64,000 nt of DNA from Psettodes erumei. Its lineage: Eukaryota > Chordata > Actinopteri > Pleuronectiformes > Psettodidae. Position 1 is the first letter of the stretch; each line of letters starts with the position of its first letter. The translations under genes and the position numbers were made by a program. The notes beneath the pieces are model-generated. The model was not told the DNA's origin. It made no database searches and worked only from the letters and a program-made list of their open reading frames with translations. Shown in pieces: positions 52,472-64,000 of the stretch. The DNA lies in assembly GCA_016785225.1 (NCBI GenBank), contig JAFBJZ010000635.1, positions 3,315,501-3,379,500 on the forward strand. Direction: 5' to 3'.

Positions 52472-55400
52472 GTAAGAAAGCAGCGCCGAGATCATGCGTG
52501 GGAACTTATTTTTCTCTGGCAAAAAGTTTTTTTAAATGATGGATTACATATCAGTTTCTGTCCCACGTGTCCCTGAAAACCTCTATCAAACTGACTGCAG
52601 AGCTCCAGCTGGTCAATAAGGCATTTTAACAAGACACTATTGGCATCACAGCAAAAATGTATTGCAAAATGTACCACAGGCAAGAATAAGGCTCCATATA
52701 TTCAATTTTGTCATCTTACAGTGACATTCTCATATAATGTCAACAAGGAAATACCATAAAATGTCATAAGATTATTCAGCTGTAACTTTAGTAACATGTT
52801 TTTTTACATGGCAGCATGAGGTGTTGGTTGCAGGTTGGTATCGTATGACCTGCAGTATAAACACTGTACATGTTGCTTTGGGGAAGAGGGAGGGGGGTGT
52901 TTTTCTAAGCTGAACACTGGGACAAATTGTTCTTCAATTTGTCATTAGAGCCTTTTATGTGGGAGCGTTTTGATCAACTGCATCCTTGAACAGGGCTGGT
53001 TCAAAGTCAAATTTGCAGCAGCCACGTAGAAGGACTCTTAAGGACAAGCGTCACTCTGCAAATTTGAAATTCTGCTGCTCATCACCTAAGGTCAACATTA
53101 GAGAAGATGCTCCGGGAAAGTTAAGTTATGAGACAGTCATCTGCCTCTTCTCTTGTCTTCTTACTCATTATTCCTGCTCCTAAAAGGCCCCACAACATCA
53201 CGTTGCCCCTCATTTTATTACCTAGCCTTCAGAATTGGCCTGCAACTATTGGCCTGACATTTAAAAGCAAAAGATCAAAGAAAAGAATACCTTCATCTTT
53301 GTAATATTTAGTCACTTTAAAGATTTATGTGTATAAATATTTAAAGTGACACCACATAAATTTTGTTTAAACAGGAAAATGTCACATTGATTTCTTCAAT
53401 CAGTTGCTTTAAAGACATTCTGTGTATCTGTGACTTGCTAAACCAGTATGAAACAGTCAGAAAATGTACTCACTTACACAGTATCTTTATATTTTTCCTC
53501 TGTAAGAGGGAGACTGTGTCATTTCTTCTTACAGGAGTTACATGGCCTCTCTTTAACATCCTCACTTCATCTCTTTAGAAGCATTCTTTATCACCATCTC
53601 CTATCTGAGACAAACCCACTGTATTTGGTGACCAGGGCAGTTGTCAGAAGTGACCTGTGACTTGTAACCCTATCATATACAGGCGACTAATTGCACACTA
53701 ACCCAACCCCCGGGTGTCTGTAACTGCATTCTGTAATTGCGAGCCCAGAGGCTGCTACAAACACAGTGATTGGCGTTTCAGCCTGCCATTAAGTATTAAT
53801 GACAACACCAGACCCTCGCTGTTCCATCAGCCTTCTGGCACACCACATTAACACTGTAGATACTGTACTGTGTATTCAATATCAGGCCGCCATGACGTAC
53901 AGCATCATCCACACACTGAGCCCCAACAATGGGTGAAAACATCTTATTTATTAAGTTGTTTTTTTTCATGGAGGAAAGCTGAGCCAACCTGAGCTATAGC
54001 AGTGATTTATTTAAGATTATAAGAGAGAGGCCAAAACTATTTCTGTCACCAACCAATGGATAAGCATAACCATGAAACTCTAATTTCCTGTCATATTCTT
54101 TGAAATTATTATTAAATTCATTTTAGAAATGAGGCTTTAGGACATTCAGATCTAATGCAGAACAGCCCCAAGGACCACCGTGATGGAGATGATATGAAAA
54201 CAGTGTTTGCACCATGAGTAAAAGAGGAAATGAGTCCATCTTAACATGTCCACTTTGAAATTCATATTGTATATAAGACATAGGCTCTTGCTTCTATATG
54301 AAAACAATTAATATCCTCAAAAGCTATGAATAAATATACACTTGGGTTTACATTTCTGAAGTGCACAGCTGCCAGAGGAAACAGCAAGCACATGACAAGG
54401 TCTGGCCCCGGCATGCTCTACTAATAATTTAACATATGTGAAGAAGGGAGGAGAAGCTGCAATCAGTGATCAGTCATCACTTTCCACGGGGAAGGAAAAG
54501 CAAGGGGGAGACGGGGGGAGACGGGGGGGTCCATTTACTCACCTACTGCTTGGGGAAAGATTGAAGCAAAGTAAGAAACACTGCAAGGGTCAGAAAGAGA
54601 GAGAGCCTGAAGCAAAAAGGCGCTCTCAAGATGGCAGGGGAGCTCTTCTGATTGATAGAAGTCCCAGGGAGCTTTCTGAGGGGGGATGACTCCAATGACA
54701 CCCCCCCCCATCCACTTCTAGAGGTGAACAGGCTGTTTGTCAGTGCATTACGTGACTCACTTTCTTTCCACGCAGCAGTTCACGGTCACGTCGACTTGAA
54801 AACACTTTGATTGTCAGACATGTGAATCAGTTGTCTTCACAGGCAGATGGCTCTAACACATGTTGACACACAGTACTGTAGTCTTTGTGTGACAAGTCAT
54901 ATGATATTGCAGTATGTTTACGCAAGCTAAATTAAAAGATTAGCTCACCCAAATTACACACACGCACACACAAAACCTTCTTTTGTCACTGACTTCTGGT
55001 GATTCTGAGCCACTCAGGGAGATTTGATTCAGATTGACCAAGTTTTGACATTTCTTGCCCCACCCAAGTTCAGTGGGGATGAGTGGAATTTCATTTGTGG
55101 TATTCGTCAGTAACATATTGTATCTCTCCAGGAACACTGACTCACTTCCTCTAGATAAAACCCAGAACTTGTTTTGAACGAGTTTGGTTGGAACTGTGTT
55201 CTACCAAAGAAAGAGTCCCTAAGGAATATTCTGCAGCCCAGCAATTCAAAGATCTATGTTCACATTGGTCAGTAACACACCTCACAATTTACTCTACATC
55301 GCAGGAGGTAGTGATGCATTGATGTAGTAAGGCAGAATGTAAGGGTGGAGAGGCTGTGGAGGTGGATGGTTTGAAACTGGAGTTTGCGTCCTGTCCCAAA

Positions 55401-56016
55401 CCTATGGCTTACATTAGCTGTTTTTTTTACTAGCTTTAGCCAATATGTTATATCAACATCATTGCAGAATAGAGGTAAATTGAAAACAAATGAGGAAAAT
55501 ACATTCTATTTGTAATCTGGGTGAACTGACGCTTAAAGTAAATTAATCTCATGGAGATATCTAATCTCTGAAGTTGTTAACCTTCTTCTAAGGCTCATAA
55601 ACAAAACTTTTATTTTGAATAGGACCCATTAAAATCACCATGTGGTTGCAGTTAGAAAAAAACATTCCTTCGAAATCAAAGACACGCATTGCTTGGATTT
55701 TTATTATTGTGAATCACCTCTTGTTAAGTAGTTTTTGTTCAAAGATCATTTGGCCGTTCGCCTCTTCTTGGTTCGGCAGACGTGAGCTCAGAGTTTTGAT
55801 AGTGGAGCTCGTCGGCTGTTCGCCTATGAATCTGTGCTCTATTGCAGTGGGAACAAATGAATACACATGCATCAGTATGAGCCGCTGTAATCCGAAAACA
55901 TAGCATCCAGTCAGGGTTAAGGCCTTGGACTCGCTTCCACTCTTCCATCACATTAAAAGTGGCTTGGATCAGAGAGCTGAAGCCCTTCCAGCTCTGCTTT
56001 AGTTGCTCCGCCACCA

Positions 56017-56043
56017 CCAGTACATCAGTTGTTGATGTACTGG
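56017..56043. other. Perfect 11-bp inverted repeat (hairpin)
   Basis: CCAGTACATCA at 56017-56027, a five-base spacer GTTGT, then its exact complement TGATGTACTGG at 56033-56043. No known element recognised. Confidence 0.85.
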
Positions 56044-56847
56044 GCAGCTACCAAGTGTGGAAGCACATTAGAGTTTTAATGTGAAGCAGGCTGTTGCTGA
56101 AAAACAGCAGACATGCTCAGCAAACTCTCTCCAGGTCAGTGAATCTAATTTTCTATATGTGGACCGACAATGAATAAAATATATCATTATATTTTTCTGT
56201 TTTCATCTCTGACTCAAACTTTGATCTGGCACCAGACGTGAATCCATTTCCAGCAGCTGTATAATTAGAAGGCACATCCTGAATTATTAATGGTAATTAC
56301 TTGCATTAGTATATCATTATTATTCAGTCAGCTTAAGAGGTTAGCGTAGTAAGTGGTTGAGTGCACAAAGAACATAACTCTCGTTGCACCTATCATCGTC
56401 AGACAGAGGGAGATGGATACTTCAAAGCTTCTCGAGAGGAGAGCTGGGAGAGTGATGACATTAAAAGGTTGAAAACATGCAACACCACAAAGAAATACAC
56501 AACTACAGTAAGAATGCATAATCACTGGCACTGTGATATATTCCCATTTGTAATAGTATAAGTGGATAATGACATAGTGATATTGGAGTTTTTTGTATGG
56601 TGAAAGTGGTTTGTTTGGGGCCCTTACTTACTGAAAAAGGGAGGTTCCAAATACTAAAAAGAGTTCTGGAGCTCAGAGATTTTGTTCAAAAATAACTTGA
56701 TGTTCAGTCCTGTCTCTTTAATATTAATAATTAATAATACTTTTGTGACAGCTGCTTAAATGTGTTCATGGGCAGTATTTTTTTCTAGTGTAGGAAGTCA
56801 AGGGGTGGGATGCATTAGACAGCAAGTGAGCAGTCAGCTGTTGAAAT

Positions 56848-56965
56848 TCATATGTTGGAAGCAGGAAAATGAGCAAGCATAAGGATCTGAGCGACTTTGA
56901 CTCGGGCCAAATTGTGATCAGTGTATCTCCAAAACAGCAGGGCCCTTTGGGTGCTGGAGCTTTTC
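56848..56965 (+). mobile_element. Tc1-like transposase 5' remnant
   Basis: TATGTTGGAAGCAGGAAAAT leads into a frame from 56869 that reads MSKHKDLSDFDSGQIV, then after a small deletion SPKQQGPLGA. This matches the start of a common fish Tc1-like transposase (KHKDLSDFDKGQIV...SISKTAALVG), where the paired-like helix-turn-helix DNA-binding domain begins. The rest of the transposase is absent, so it is dead. Confidence 0.7.
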
Positions 56966-59900
56966 AGGTCACATAATGAACTGTAGCTACGAGAGGCTCT
57001 TGATTTTTTTTTTCCTGTGTGGAACTTTATGTGAAAGGAATCAATTGAGAGTGAATGGTTAATAATCAACCAGAGCAGTTTCAGTTTACAGTTTAATTGA
57101 ATTGGGGGTGAACTGATCCGGGCCCTGCTGAGGAGCTGTTTTAAGTGATTTGGGGGGGATAAGGTAACTGTAACTCTCCCTGGTGCTGGGATAAAAGAGC
57201 CACAAAACAGAGTAGATTACGTTGCATAATCCAGCATCACGCTCCGCAGCGAGACTCTGCCCTGCTCGCTCATCATGGAGACACACTGAGATGTAATGTG
57301 ACAGAGCTGTTTGCAGACAGAGGAGAGATGGTTTTTTTTTTCTTTTTGGTAAATTACGCCACACACTACAAGTTCCTCAGGGGCAAACTGAGTATCACAC
57401 ATAACATGTTACTGCTAAAAATACGTTAATTAAGAAAGAGTGCCGACTCAGCATCTTTGAAAACTGAAAGAGCTGAGAGGCATGGCGACGCCGTCTTCCT
57501 TAGACTTGTCTGGCTCTGTGTCACTAAGGTCACGAGAAGGTCACAAACTTCAAAACAACACAGGCGGCTCAGATTCTACTGTACGTGCTGAGGGTTACCT
57601 CACGTCTACTGGCACAAAGATAAAGATGATTCCCGTCGTCTCATCAGGTATTAATCAGGCTTAATCAGGGATGTGGATGTAGTGACTGAAAATTCACTAC
57701 AAATGTTTGTGACATTATAATTTATATAACCTACAATGAAGTCTCACTTAAAGGAGCTGTTATTAACACGGGCATATATAGGAAAAAAATATATGTACGG
57801 ATGGGGACAGACACAATTAGTAGTTGAAGGACGTAATATTGACCAAACAGAGGTGTCCTGCTGTAATCTTTACTGTAATGTCTGTCTACTCTCATATGCT
57901 GGATCGCTGAACTTTCCAACTGTTTATGTTCTGTCACTTACTCTTTGGCTTTTGGCTGTTCGGCTGAGAAAGTGGGCTTTTAAAGAGGAGGCCTGAGTTA
58001 ATAATGCATTTTTCAGTGGGGAGCTGCATAACAGGCAATTTGAGATAAATAAGGACTTATATGTAAAAAAAACAACAACTGAGAATCATGTAAAGCTACT
58101 CTAGCAGAGCTGGAACATAATGAGTGTAATAGATCTCATTTAAAAGGCAAAAGCAAGACTATGTTCTAACAAAGGAAACTGTTTTGATTTGTTTGTTAAA
58201 AGTTCACTGAAGTTCCTGAGTTTATTAAGTGGACTGGAATGAGCAACAAACTTAATGAACACTGCAGAGCTCCACTAAAGTGAATTTTAATGGGTTCTTT
58301 GTTCAGTAATAATAGTTACTGTATTAAAGTTATCGAAGAGTAAATATTACAGAGCCACGAGGGGAAGCAAAAGCACAGCAACACCTCCATAACCTCCACA
58401 ACAGCTGTGTGAATAATTAGCCACAAAGCAAACAAATCACTGTGCTTTAAGGTGTTAATGGATTTTGCATATCAATTCCAGCACGAGCAACATTCATTCG
58501 CTTTAATTAAAAACACTTTACTGTGCAATGATGCTTGCATTATAGCAATCAGGGGCATGGACTCTCTGCATACACTGAGTATGCAGGTACAAACAGGAAT
58601 CTATACGGTAAGTGTTGAAATGTCCACAGTTATTATTGGCCGAGAGCGCTTGTTGCTGTTCTGGATCCGGAACGTTTGAGAAGCGTTTCATAGAAGCGAC
58701 CCTCATCGCTGCTGCTCCGTTCACATGACCAGTGAATGTTTACCTATTGTACGTCTGCTTTATGCTGCGCTGCCTCAATGGAAAGTTGAGTGCCTGCCTG
58801 ACTCACTAAACAAAACACGACTTTGTATTTATTTGACTTCATAATCCAGCGGGGGCGTGCTGGAGTTTAACCAAATAAAATAGTACACAGTAGTGAGAGC
58901 TGAATCCTTTCACTTGAAGTTTCCTACCAATCCTGTTCCAGAGTATAAATACACTCTACGTGACATGTAAAGTCTCTTCTATACTGTGGTAAACTGGCTC
59001 CCAAGATGTTTTGTCTCATTTTTTTCTCTCTGAATTGAAGAATGCCTATAATCTCATGTCCCGGTATATTGAATTATGTGCCTCTTTCACAACCCAGAGC
59101 TTTTAGCGAGGGCTATACACAGCCGCTCGATTAATGTCGTAATCCTTCCAGTGGAAATTTGAGATTAACTGAGATGTGTCCCAGCTTCCCAGACAGTAAA
59201 TGTGTGTTACAACTCCATCAGCATAGAGACAGAATTTGTGGAATTGTGCATTTAAAGGAGTCTGGTGTTGTTCTATATTATTCTTACTGTCAACAAAGAG
59301 GGGACAGGTTGTGGCACATATTTGGTTTTCTACTGAGTATTTATAGCAACAGGACGTTGTGTGTGGGATTCATTTAAAATAAACTACAGGGTCCATGTTG
59401 TGTGATAGTAAAGGAACATTTCATAGTTTTTGGAGCTTGATGAGGAACAAGTCATATCAGGTATTAGCCATTTGAGATAATACTTGTTAGTTGTCAGATC
59501 GTCACATTAAGTGTTGGGTTTGGTGTTTTTGTGGGATATGGTGACATTAATTCATGTTTAGAATATGACCGCACCTCTGCTTCAATATTGAAAAATTGAG
59601 GCCTACATTTGTGTAAACACTGAGCTCAATCCAAACAAGTGATTGACACAAAGGAAAACGAGATATGTAACGTGAGCCTCTGTGCAGAGTCGACTGACTT
59701 GTTGTAAAACTGTCACGGGGCTCGAATAAGGCTGTGTCACTGTCTTTCTCCTCTCGTGACCTGAAAAGGAAAGGTATTGAAAACTTGTTCAGGGTCCAGA
59801 CAGTTGGGTTGGAACAATGCTGGTAAAAAAAAGACTGGTGGTGATTATGGCTCTTTGATTTTGCAGTAGTGTGTCATAGGAAGAAAGGATTTGTAGGCTC

Positions 59901-62900
59901 TGATCCTTAGCAGCACAGGACAAAAACAATGATGGATGAATTAGCCTACTCATAAATATATTACTATGTAATGTCGCTGAGCATTGTTTAACAAAATATT
60001 ATCATAATCCACCGATGACTTGTGAAATAAATAAATGAAAATGGGCTAGTTTTATGAAAATTGGGCTGGTTTTAGGCTCTCATTGGCCTACTGGTAAAAC
60101 TACCGACATGTCACCAACCAAACTTACTTAGGACATTCAACAATATGTCCACCATGAGATTTAGTCTCTGAGAAATGATAATCGTGAAATGTGGGAGAAG
60201 GCACCAACACAAAAGCAGCACAACATTTCCCTCAATGATGCTTTAGAGACCCAGTGTTGTAGCTCACACTGAGCTGCAAATTGTCTGCATTTATTTCTTG
60301 GAGAAGTGCCTGAATGCTGATGGGAAATTTGCACTAAGGAGCTCATTATATGTACATTGGTATGGGTGCAGTGTGTATCTGTTTTTCCTTGTGTGTTTTA
60401 CTGTTTGAACTCTCTTTACCCTCTTCAATAAACACGTTTCACGTATGATCCCACAGCTAAAAGCAAGCAAAAGCAAATCTTTCTCCAAATCACAAAGTCA
60501 GCTGCTTTAATCAAAGTACCGGTTGTAGCTCCATGTGGACTGTATCACAGGGCCCAAAAACTAAAATCCCATCAGCCTCTGTTGCTATAAAAAGCTGATA
60601 CACAGCTAGTCACATGACCACGGCAGAGAAATTCTCCCCGAGGAGCACACAATGTCATGAAACGCTGCTCTCACACACATTTCTCACAGACGGGGGGGTG
60701 GGGGGGTACACCAGCCGGCTGAGTGTTGATTATGTGCCCAGAGCACTGAGCTGTCTTCTCAGTGCATGGAGATGGGGGAGCTTTGGTGGTCTTAGCTTTT
60801 TTGCAGCAGTACATGCATGTTTACCATTTTCCCATCGAGCCGAGTGGGTTCCTCACCAGTGTGTAAAGTGTTGAGACACGGAGGTGAGAAGCTAATACTG
60901 TGTGTTGGTGGAAAAAACACGGAGAGCTTTCATTGATGTACTTACAACAACCTGAAGTGATTCTCTCACAACATGCTGGCTCCTGACGGCTGCAACCTTG
61001 TCCCAGAATGCAGAGAGTGGGGTGGGCATGTGTTGGTAAGCATGGGTGTTGCATTAGATTTATGCTACTCCAACTGGCTCCGAGCACTGGAATGATTTGG
61101 TCCGACAGCGCCACGACACTGTGGCTCGCCTGTACACTGTCTCCCAGGGGAATTTGTTTTCCAATTTGTTTCCAGCATCTGCTTAATCTCTCAACGAGCC
61201 AACCTGGATGAAGTGGACTGTCATACACTGGGGCGTAATGATAATAACAATAATAGTGATAGGTGATTCGTGTTTACCCCTGAGGGTTGCAATCTGAGCG
61301 CAAGCTTATGAGTACACATTTAATATCCACACAAAAAAGAAAAAGTGCCCCGTGACAACCTTGGGCTAAAATGACAGGCTGCTAACCTATTTTCACTGAA
61401 ATAATCCTAATATCGCTGCTGTCGGAGGTGATGTGCCTGCTCCCGATCTACATGCTGAAGTGGTTCAGGCTATTTTATGTTCATGACTGTTGACACAAAT
61501 GGGTACAAAACCATTTCAAGCCTTCCACCAGTGTTGATTGCACCAAATTATTCTGTATTGACTGTCACGATGACCGAGTAGTGAGATGGTTATCTTGTGC
61601 TTTCTTCCGTTGTGTTTCTTTACATGTATGACAATGGAGAAATCCTTTCAGAAAGAGCATCTCCCTGCAAATTATGTCCACACCAGACAATTCTGCAGGA
61701 TTTAGCTCAAATATTCCATCATGCAGGGGTTGTGTTGCTTACAGGTATCAGTGAGATCATGAAATACAACCTGGAATGGTTGGTTTGAGTAAGAGGTCCA
61801 TGAGGCTTATCGTATGCCAAAGAAGTACACAGCAGTTCATAACATTGTTATGCACTGCCACCCCCACTGCACTCACTCAAATGGAGCCAGTATGCTTCAC
61901 TGTAAATGCTTGTCAGATGTGCCGAGCGGCTTTGCCTCATCTCTGCCTGATGTGGTACACACCCTATGAAGTTAATAAAGCCTCTGAGTAATCCTGTGTA
62001 TGTGTTTCTACCATGCCACATTAATAAGGCAGTTCCTCCTACTTGCATTTGCCAAATACAAAGCAGAGACTGTTTGAACTCCTTCTTTGGTGCTGGAACA
62101 AAAACACATCACTAGGAAGACATTTATCTTGCCAGTAAATCTACTAGCTATCATTGCACCATAAAAAAGTAAGTGTAAGTGACATTTATGGTCTTTGGTT
62201 ACTGTGCTCTGTGTCACCCATTAAGAAAAAAGATTTCTTTTTTGTAAGATTTGTAGTACTTTTTGCCACAGACACAGATACAGGAAACATGGCAAAAAGA
62301 GAGAAAATAAAACAATGCTAATTAATGTGAAATGTTACATGTAAAATGTAGACTTTGTAGTCCATACAGGGATGTGTTCAAGCTTTAACACTGCAGAAAC
62401 TGCAAATAACTGTTGATGGGTTTCACAGCACTCTTTGGTTTTGTTTAATATAAGACATAGTCCTCCTCTGTCATCATCTAGTGAATCAGTGGGACAGTCT
62501 GGCTGTTTCAGCTCCTAATGAATCTTGGGCTGCAACATAACCTTGAGTGAAGTGACATTTGTGTGTCCTTATTATAGTAATTTTATCCTCTGTAGGTCCC
62601 AGACTGTCTGAGTTTGCTGCATAAGAAATATGACAATAACAAAGTTGGGACATGTTTTAAAACAAACGAAGTTAATTACACGCATTTTCCTAACACCACT
62701 GTATATACAACATTCATTATAATAATTGGTACTTTATGTATAAAATGACCCACTTGCTACACAAGGCGATGCAAATAAAAATACAGTATATTAAAAAAAG
62801 ATAGCACTGATGTAATAAAGGATATCTATCCAGTCCTCCAAGGAGGTTAAAACAAAATCTACAGAGGGGTTTGCAGATAGTGTGTGACCCAGGCCTGGTA

Positions 62901-63716
62901 AAGGTGAACCTGGTGGAACTGATGCTCTGCTCGCAGTCTGTCTGCCTCCGCCATATGGACAGCCTGAGGCGGTGGTTACCTCACCAAGGTGACAAGGAGA
63001 TCTTACACTAAGATAAAAGTGGATGGTCATTAAGTAATAGTGTGGACGAAGTTACAACATCTTACGATTTGATTAGGAATTTCTCCACATGCACTGCACA
63101 TGTTTGCATGCCACGAACATTAAACGGCAGAGCCAGAGCTTCAAGGTCACTGCATCACTGCATGTTATGGAGATTTAAAGATTGACCTTACGAGCTCCCA
63201 AAAATCTCCATATGCAACTGGCACTGTATTTACCAACTCATTTAAGACTGACTCAAATCAAGGTGTCAAGTGCATGTTGTGAATGTTTTGCACTATTAAA
63301 ACAAAAAAGAAAGAAAATAAGCAACATCTTATTTTTCAGCACAGAGGAAAATAAGGAGCACCAGGCGGCTAGCAGTTATCGGTTCATGTAACACCTTAAT
63401 AAGATCCATTACTTGATTTAATTGCCTCTTGTCAGTGAGCCAGGTGCCAGCATTAGCCTCGTGCATCACATAACTTGACATATGATAGCTGTACAAGGTG
63501 GCGACGAGCCCAGTCAGACAGCTCAGCCAGGACGTTGATGGGCACTCGTGTCTCCGGCAGAAAGCCATTGTCAGAGGACCACACACACACTCTCGTCTGC
63601 ATGAGAGTGTTGATACAAGACTGTTGATGTGTGTTCTGTGTGCTGTAAAGCACCCACACATTCCCACATATGGGCTTGTGTTTGGCTATACGTTATCTTC
63701 GTCAAATCCTGTTTTA

Positions 63717-63905
63717 TAGGGATAGTTCAGATCATTTGAAGTGGAGTTGTATGAGGTAGTTATCTATTGTCAGTTTATTACCTGCAATAGATTTGAGATG
63801 GCAAGCTCCCCCTTTGGAGAAGCAGGCAGGACGACCGGCACAAAAACTGAGCAGCATACTGCTGTGCACAAGGTCAGCAGCTAAAACGTATTTAAGCCAT
63901 CTGGT
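63717..63905 (+). repeat. Dispersed fish repeat at the right edge
   Basis: AGGGATAGTTCAGATCATTT, AAGTGGAGTTGTATGAGGTA, TTTGGAGAAGCAGGCAGGA and AAAACGTATTTAAGCCAT follow in the order of a repeat I recognise from many percomorph introns. Its class is uncertain. Downstream sequence to the window end is not recognised. Confidence 0.55.
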
Positions 63906-64000
63906 CTCATAACCTTTCCCCAAAATTTATTTCTTAAAAACAGTGGTGAAGATCCTAATTAGTAAGAACTGGTTAGGATACAAGTAAAACAAGGATAGCA

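Larger units (their letters stand above)
52472..64000 (+). other. kcnk3 intron 1 (continues beyond the window)
   Basis: At least 11.5 kb of noncoding sequence. I found no frame resembling the second TASK exon. Within it are a perfect 11-bp hairpin at 56017-56043, a Tc1 transposase relic at 56848-56965 and a dispersed fish repeat at 63717-63905; the rest shows short chance frames only. A long first intron is usual for KCNK3 genes. Confidence 0.65.

Noticed and set aside
55739..56017. 92-codon minus-strand frame next to the hairpin in the kcnk3 intron
   Set aside because: I could not match it to a transposase, reverse transcriptase or cellular protein, and it has no splice context.
1..64000. 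CRISPR arrays, tRNA or rRNA genes, bacterial operons, viral genes
   Set aside because: Looked for and not seen. The tandem array at 13270-13985 is a drifted minisatellite without unique equal-length spacers.

Overview
The window is vertebrate nuclear DNA, most likely from a percomorph teleost. Split genes with GT-AG introns, fish-type dispersed repeats (a Tc1-like transposase remnant, a LINE 3'-end fragment, several AT-rich repeat families), CA/TG microsatellites and vertebrate-specific protein families all point that way. I see no bacterial, viral or organellar genes, no CRISPR array and no rRNA or tRNA gene.

Layout. (1) Bases 1-10579, + strand: the ezrin gene (ezr) from residue ~49 to the stop codon, followed by a ~1.4 kb 3'UTR. 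(2) 12.0-14.6 kb: a gap holding a decayed EF-hand-like reading frame, a ~0.7 kb degenerate minisatellite and a MITE-like repeat. (3) 14867-18962, - strand: a complete sytl3 (synaptotagmin-like 3) of 12 coding exons, 469 codons, which stops right after the C2A domain. (4) 18963-23330: intergenic. (5) 23331-42772, - strand: a complete enpp1-type ecto-nucleotide pyrophosphatase/phosphodiesterase of 23 coding exons and 803 codons. Its catalytic spacing matches human ENPP1 exactly, but the somatomedin-B domains are absent. (6) 42773-52188: a 9.4 kb intergenic stretch with microsatellites and a G-rich tract. (7) 52189-52471, + strand: the first coding exon of a TASK-type two-pore K+ channel (kcnk3-like), whose first intron runs off the right edge.

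ezr and sytl3 lie tail to tail, as EZR and SYTL3 do at human 6q25.3; this synteny supports both names. The proteins are not one pathway: ezrin is a membrane-cortex linker, Sytl3 a Rab27 effector in exocytosis, Enpp1 a cell-surface nucleotide hydrolase that makes pyrophosphate, and Kcnk3 a background K+ channel.

The exon models were built by hand from reading frames, splice sites and remembered family sequence. Both complete CDS models sum to an exact multiple of three (1410 and 2412 nt) with every intron phase matching. The most interesting observations are two apparent domain losses (C2B from sytl3, both somatomedin-B domains from enpp1), the decayed EF-hand frame between ezr and sytl3, and overlapping uORFs upstream of kcnk3.
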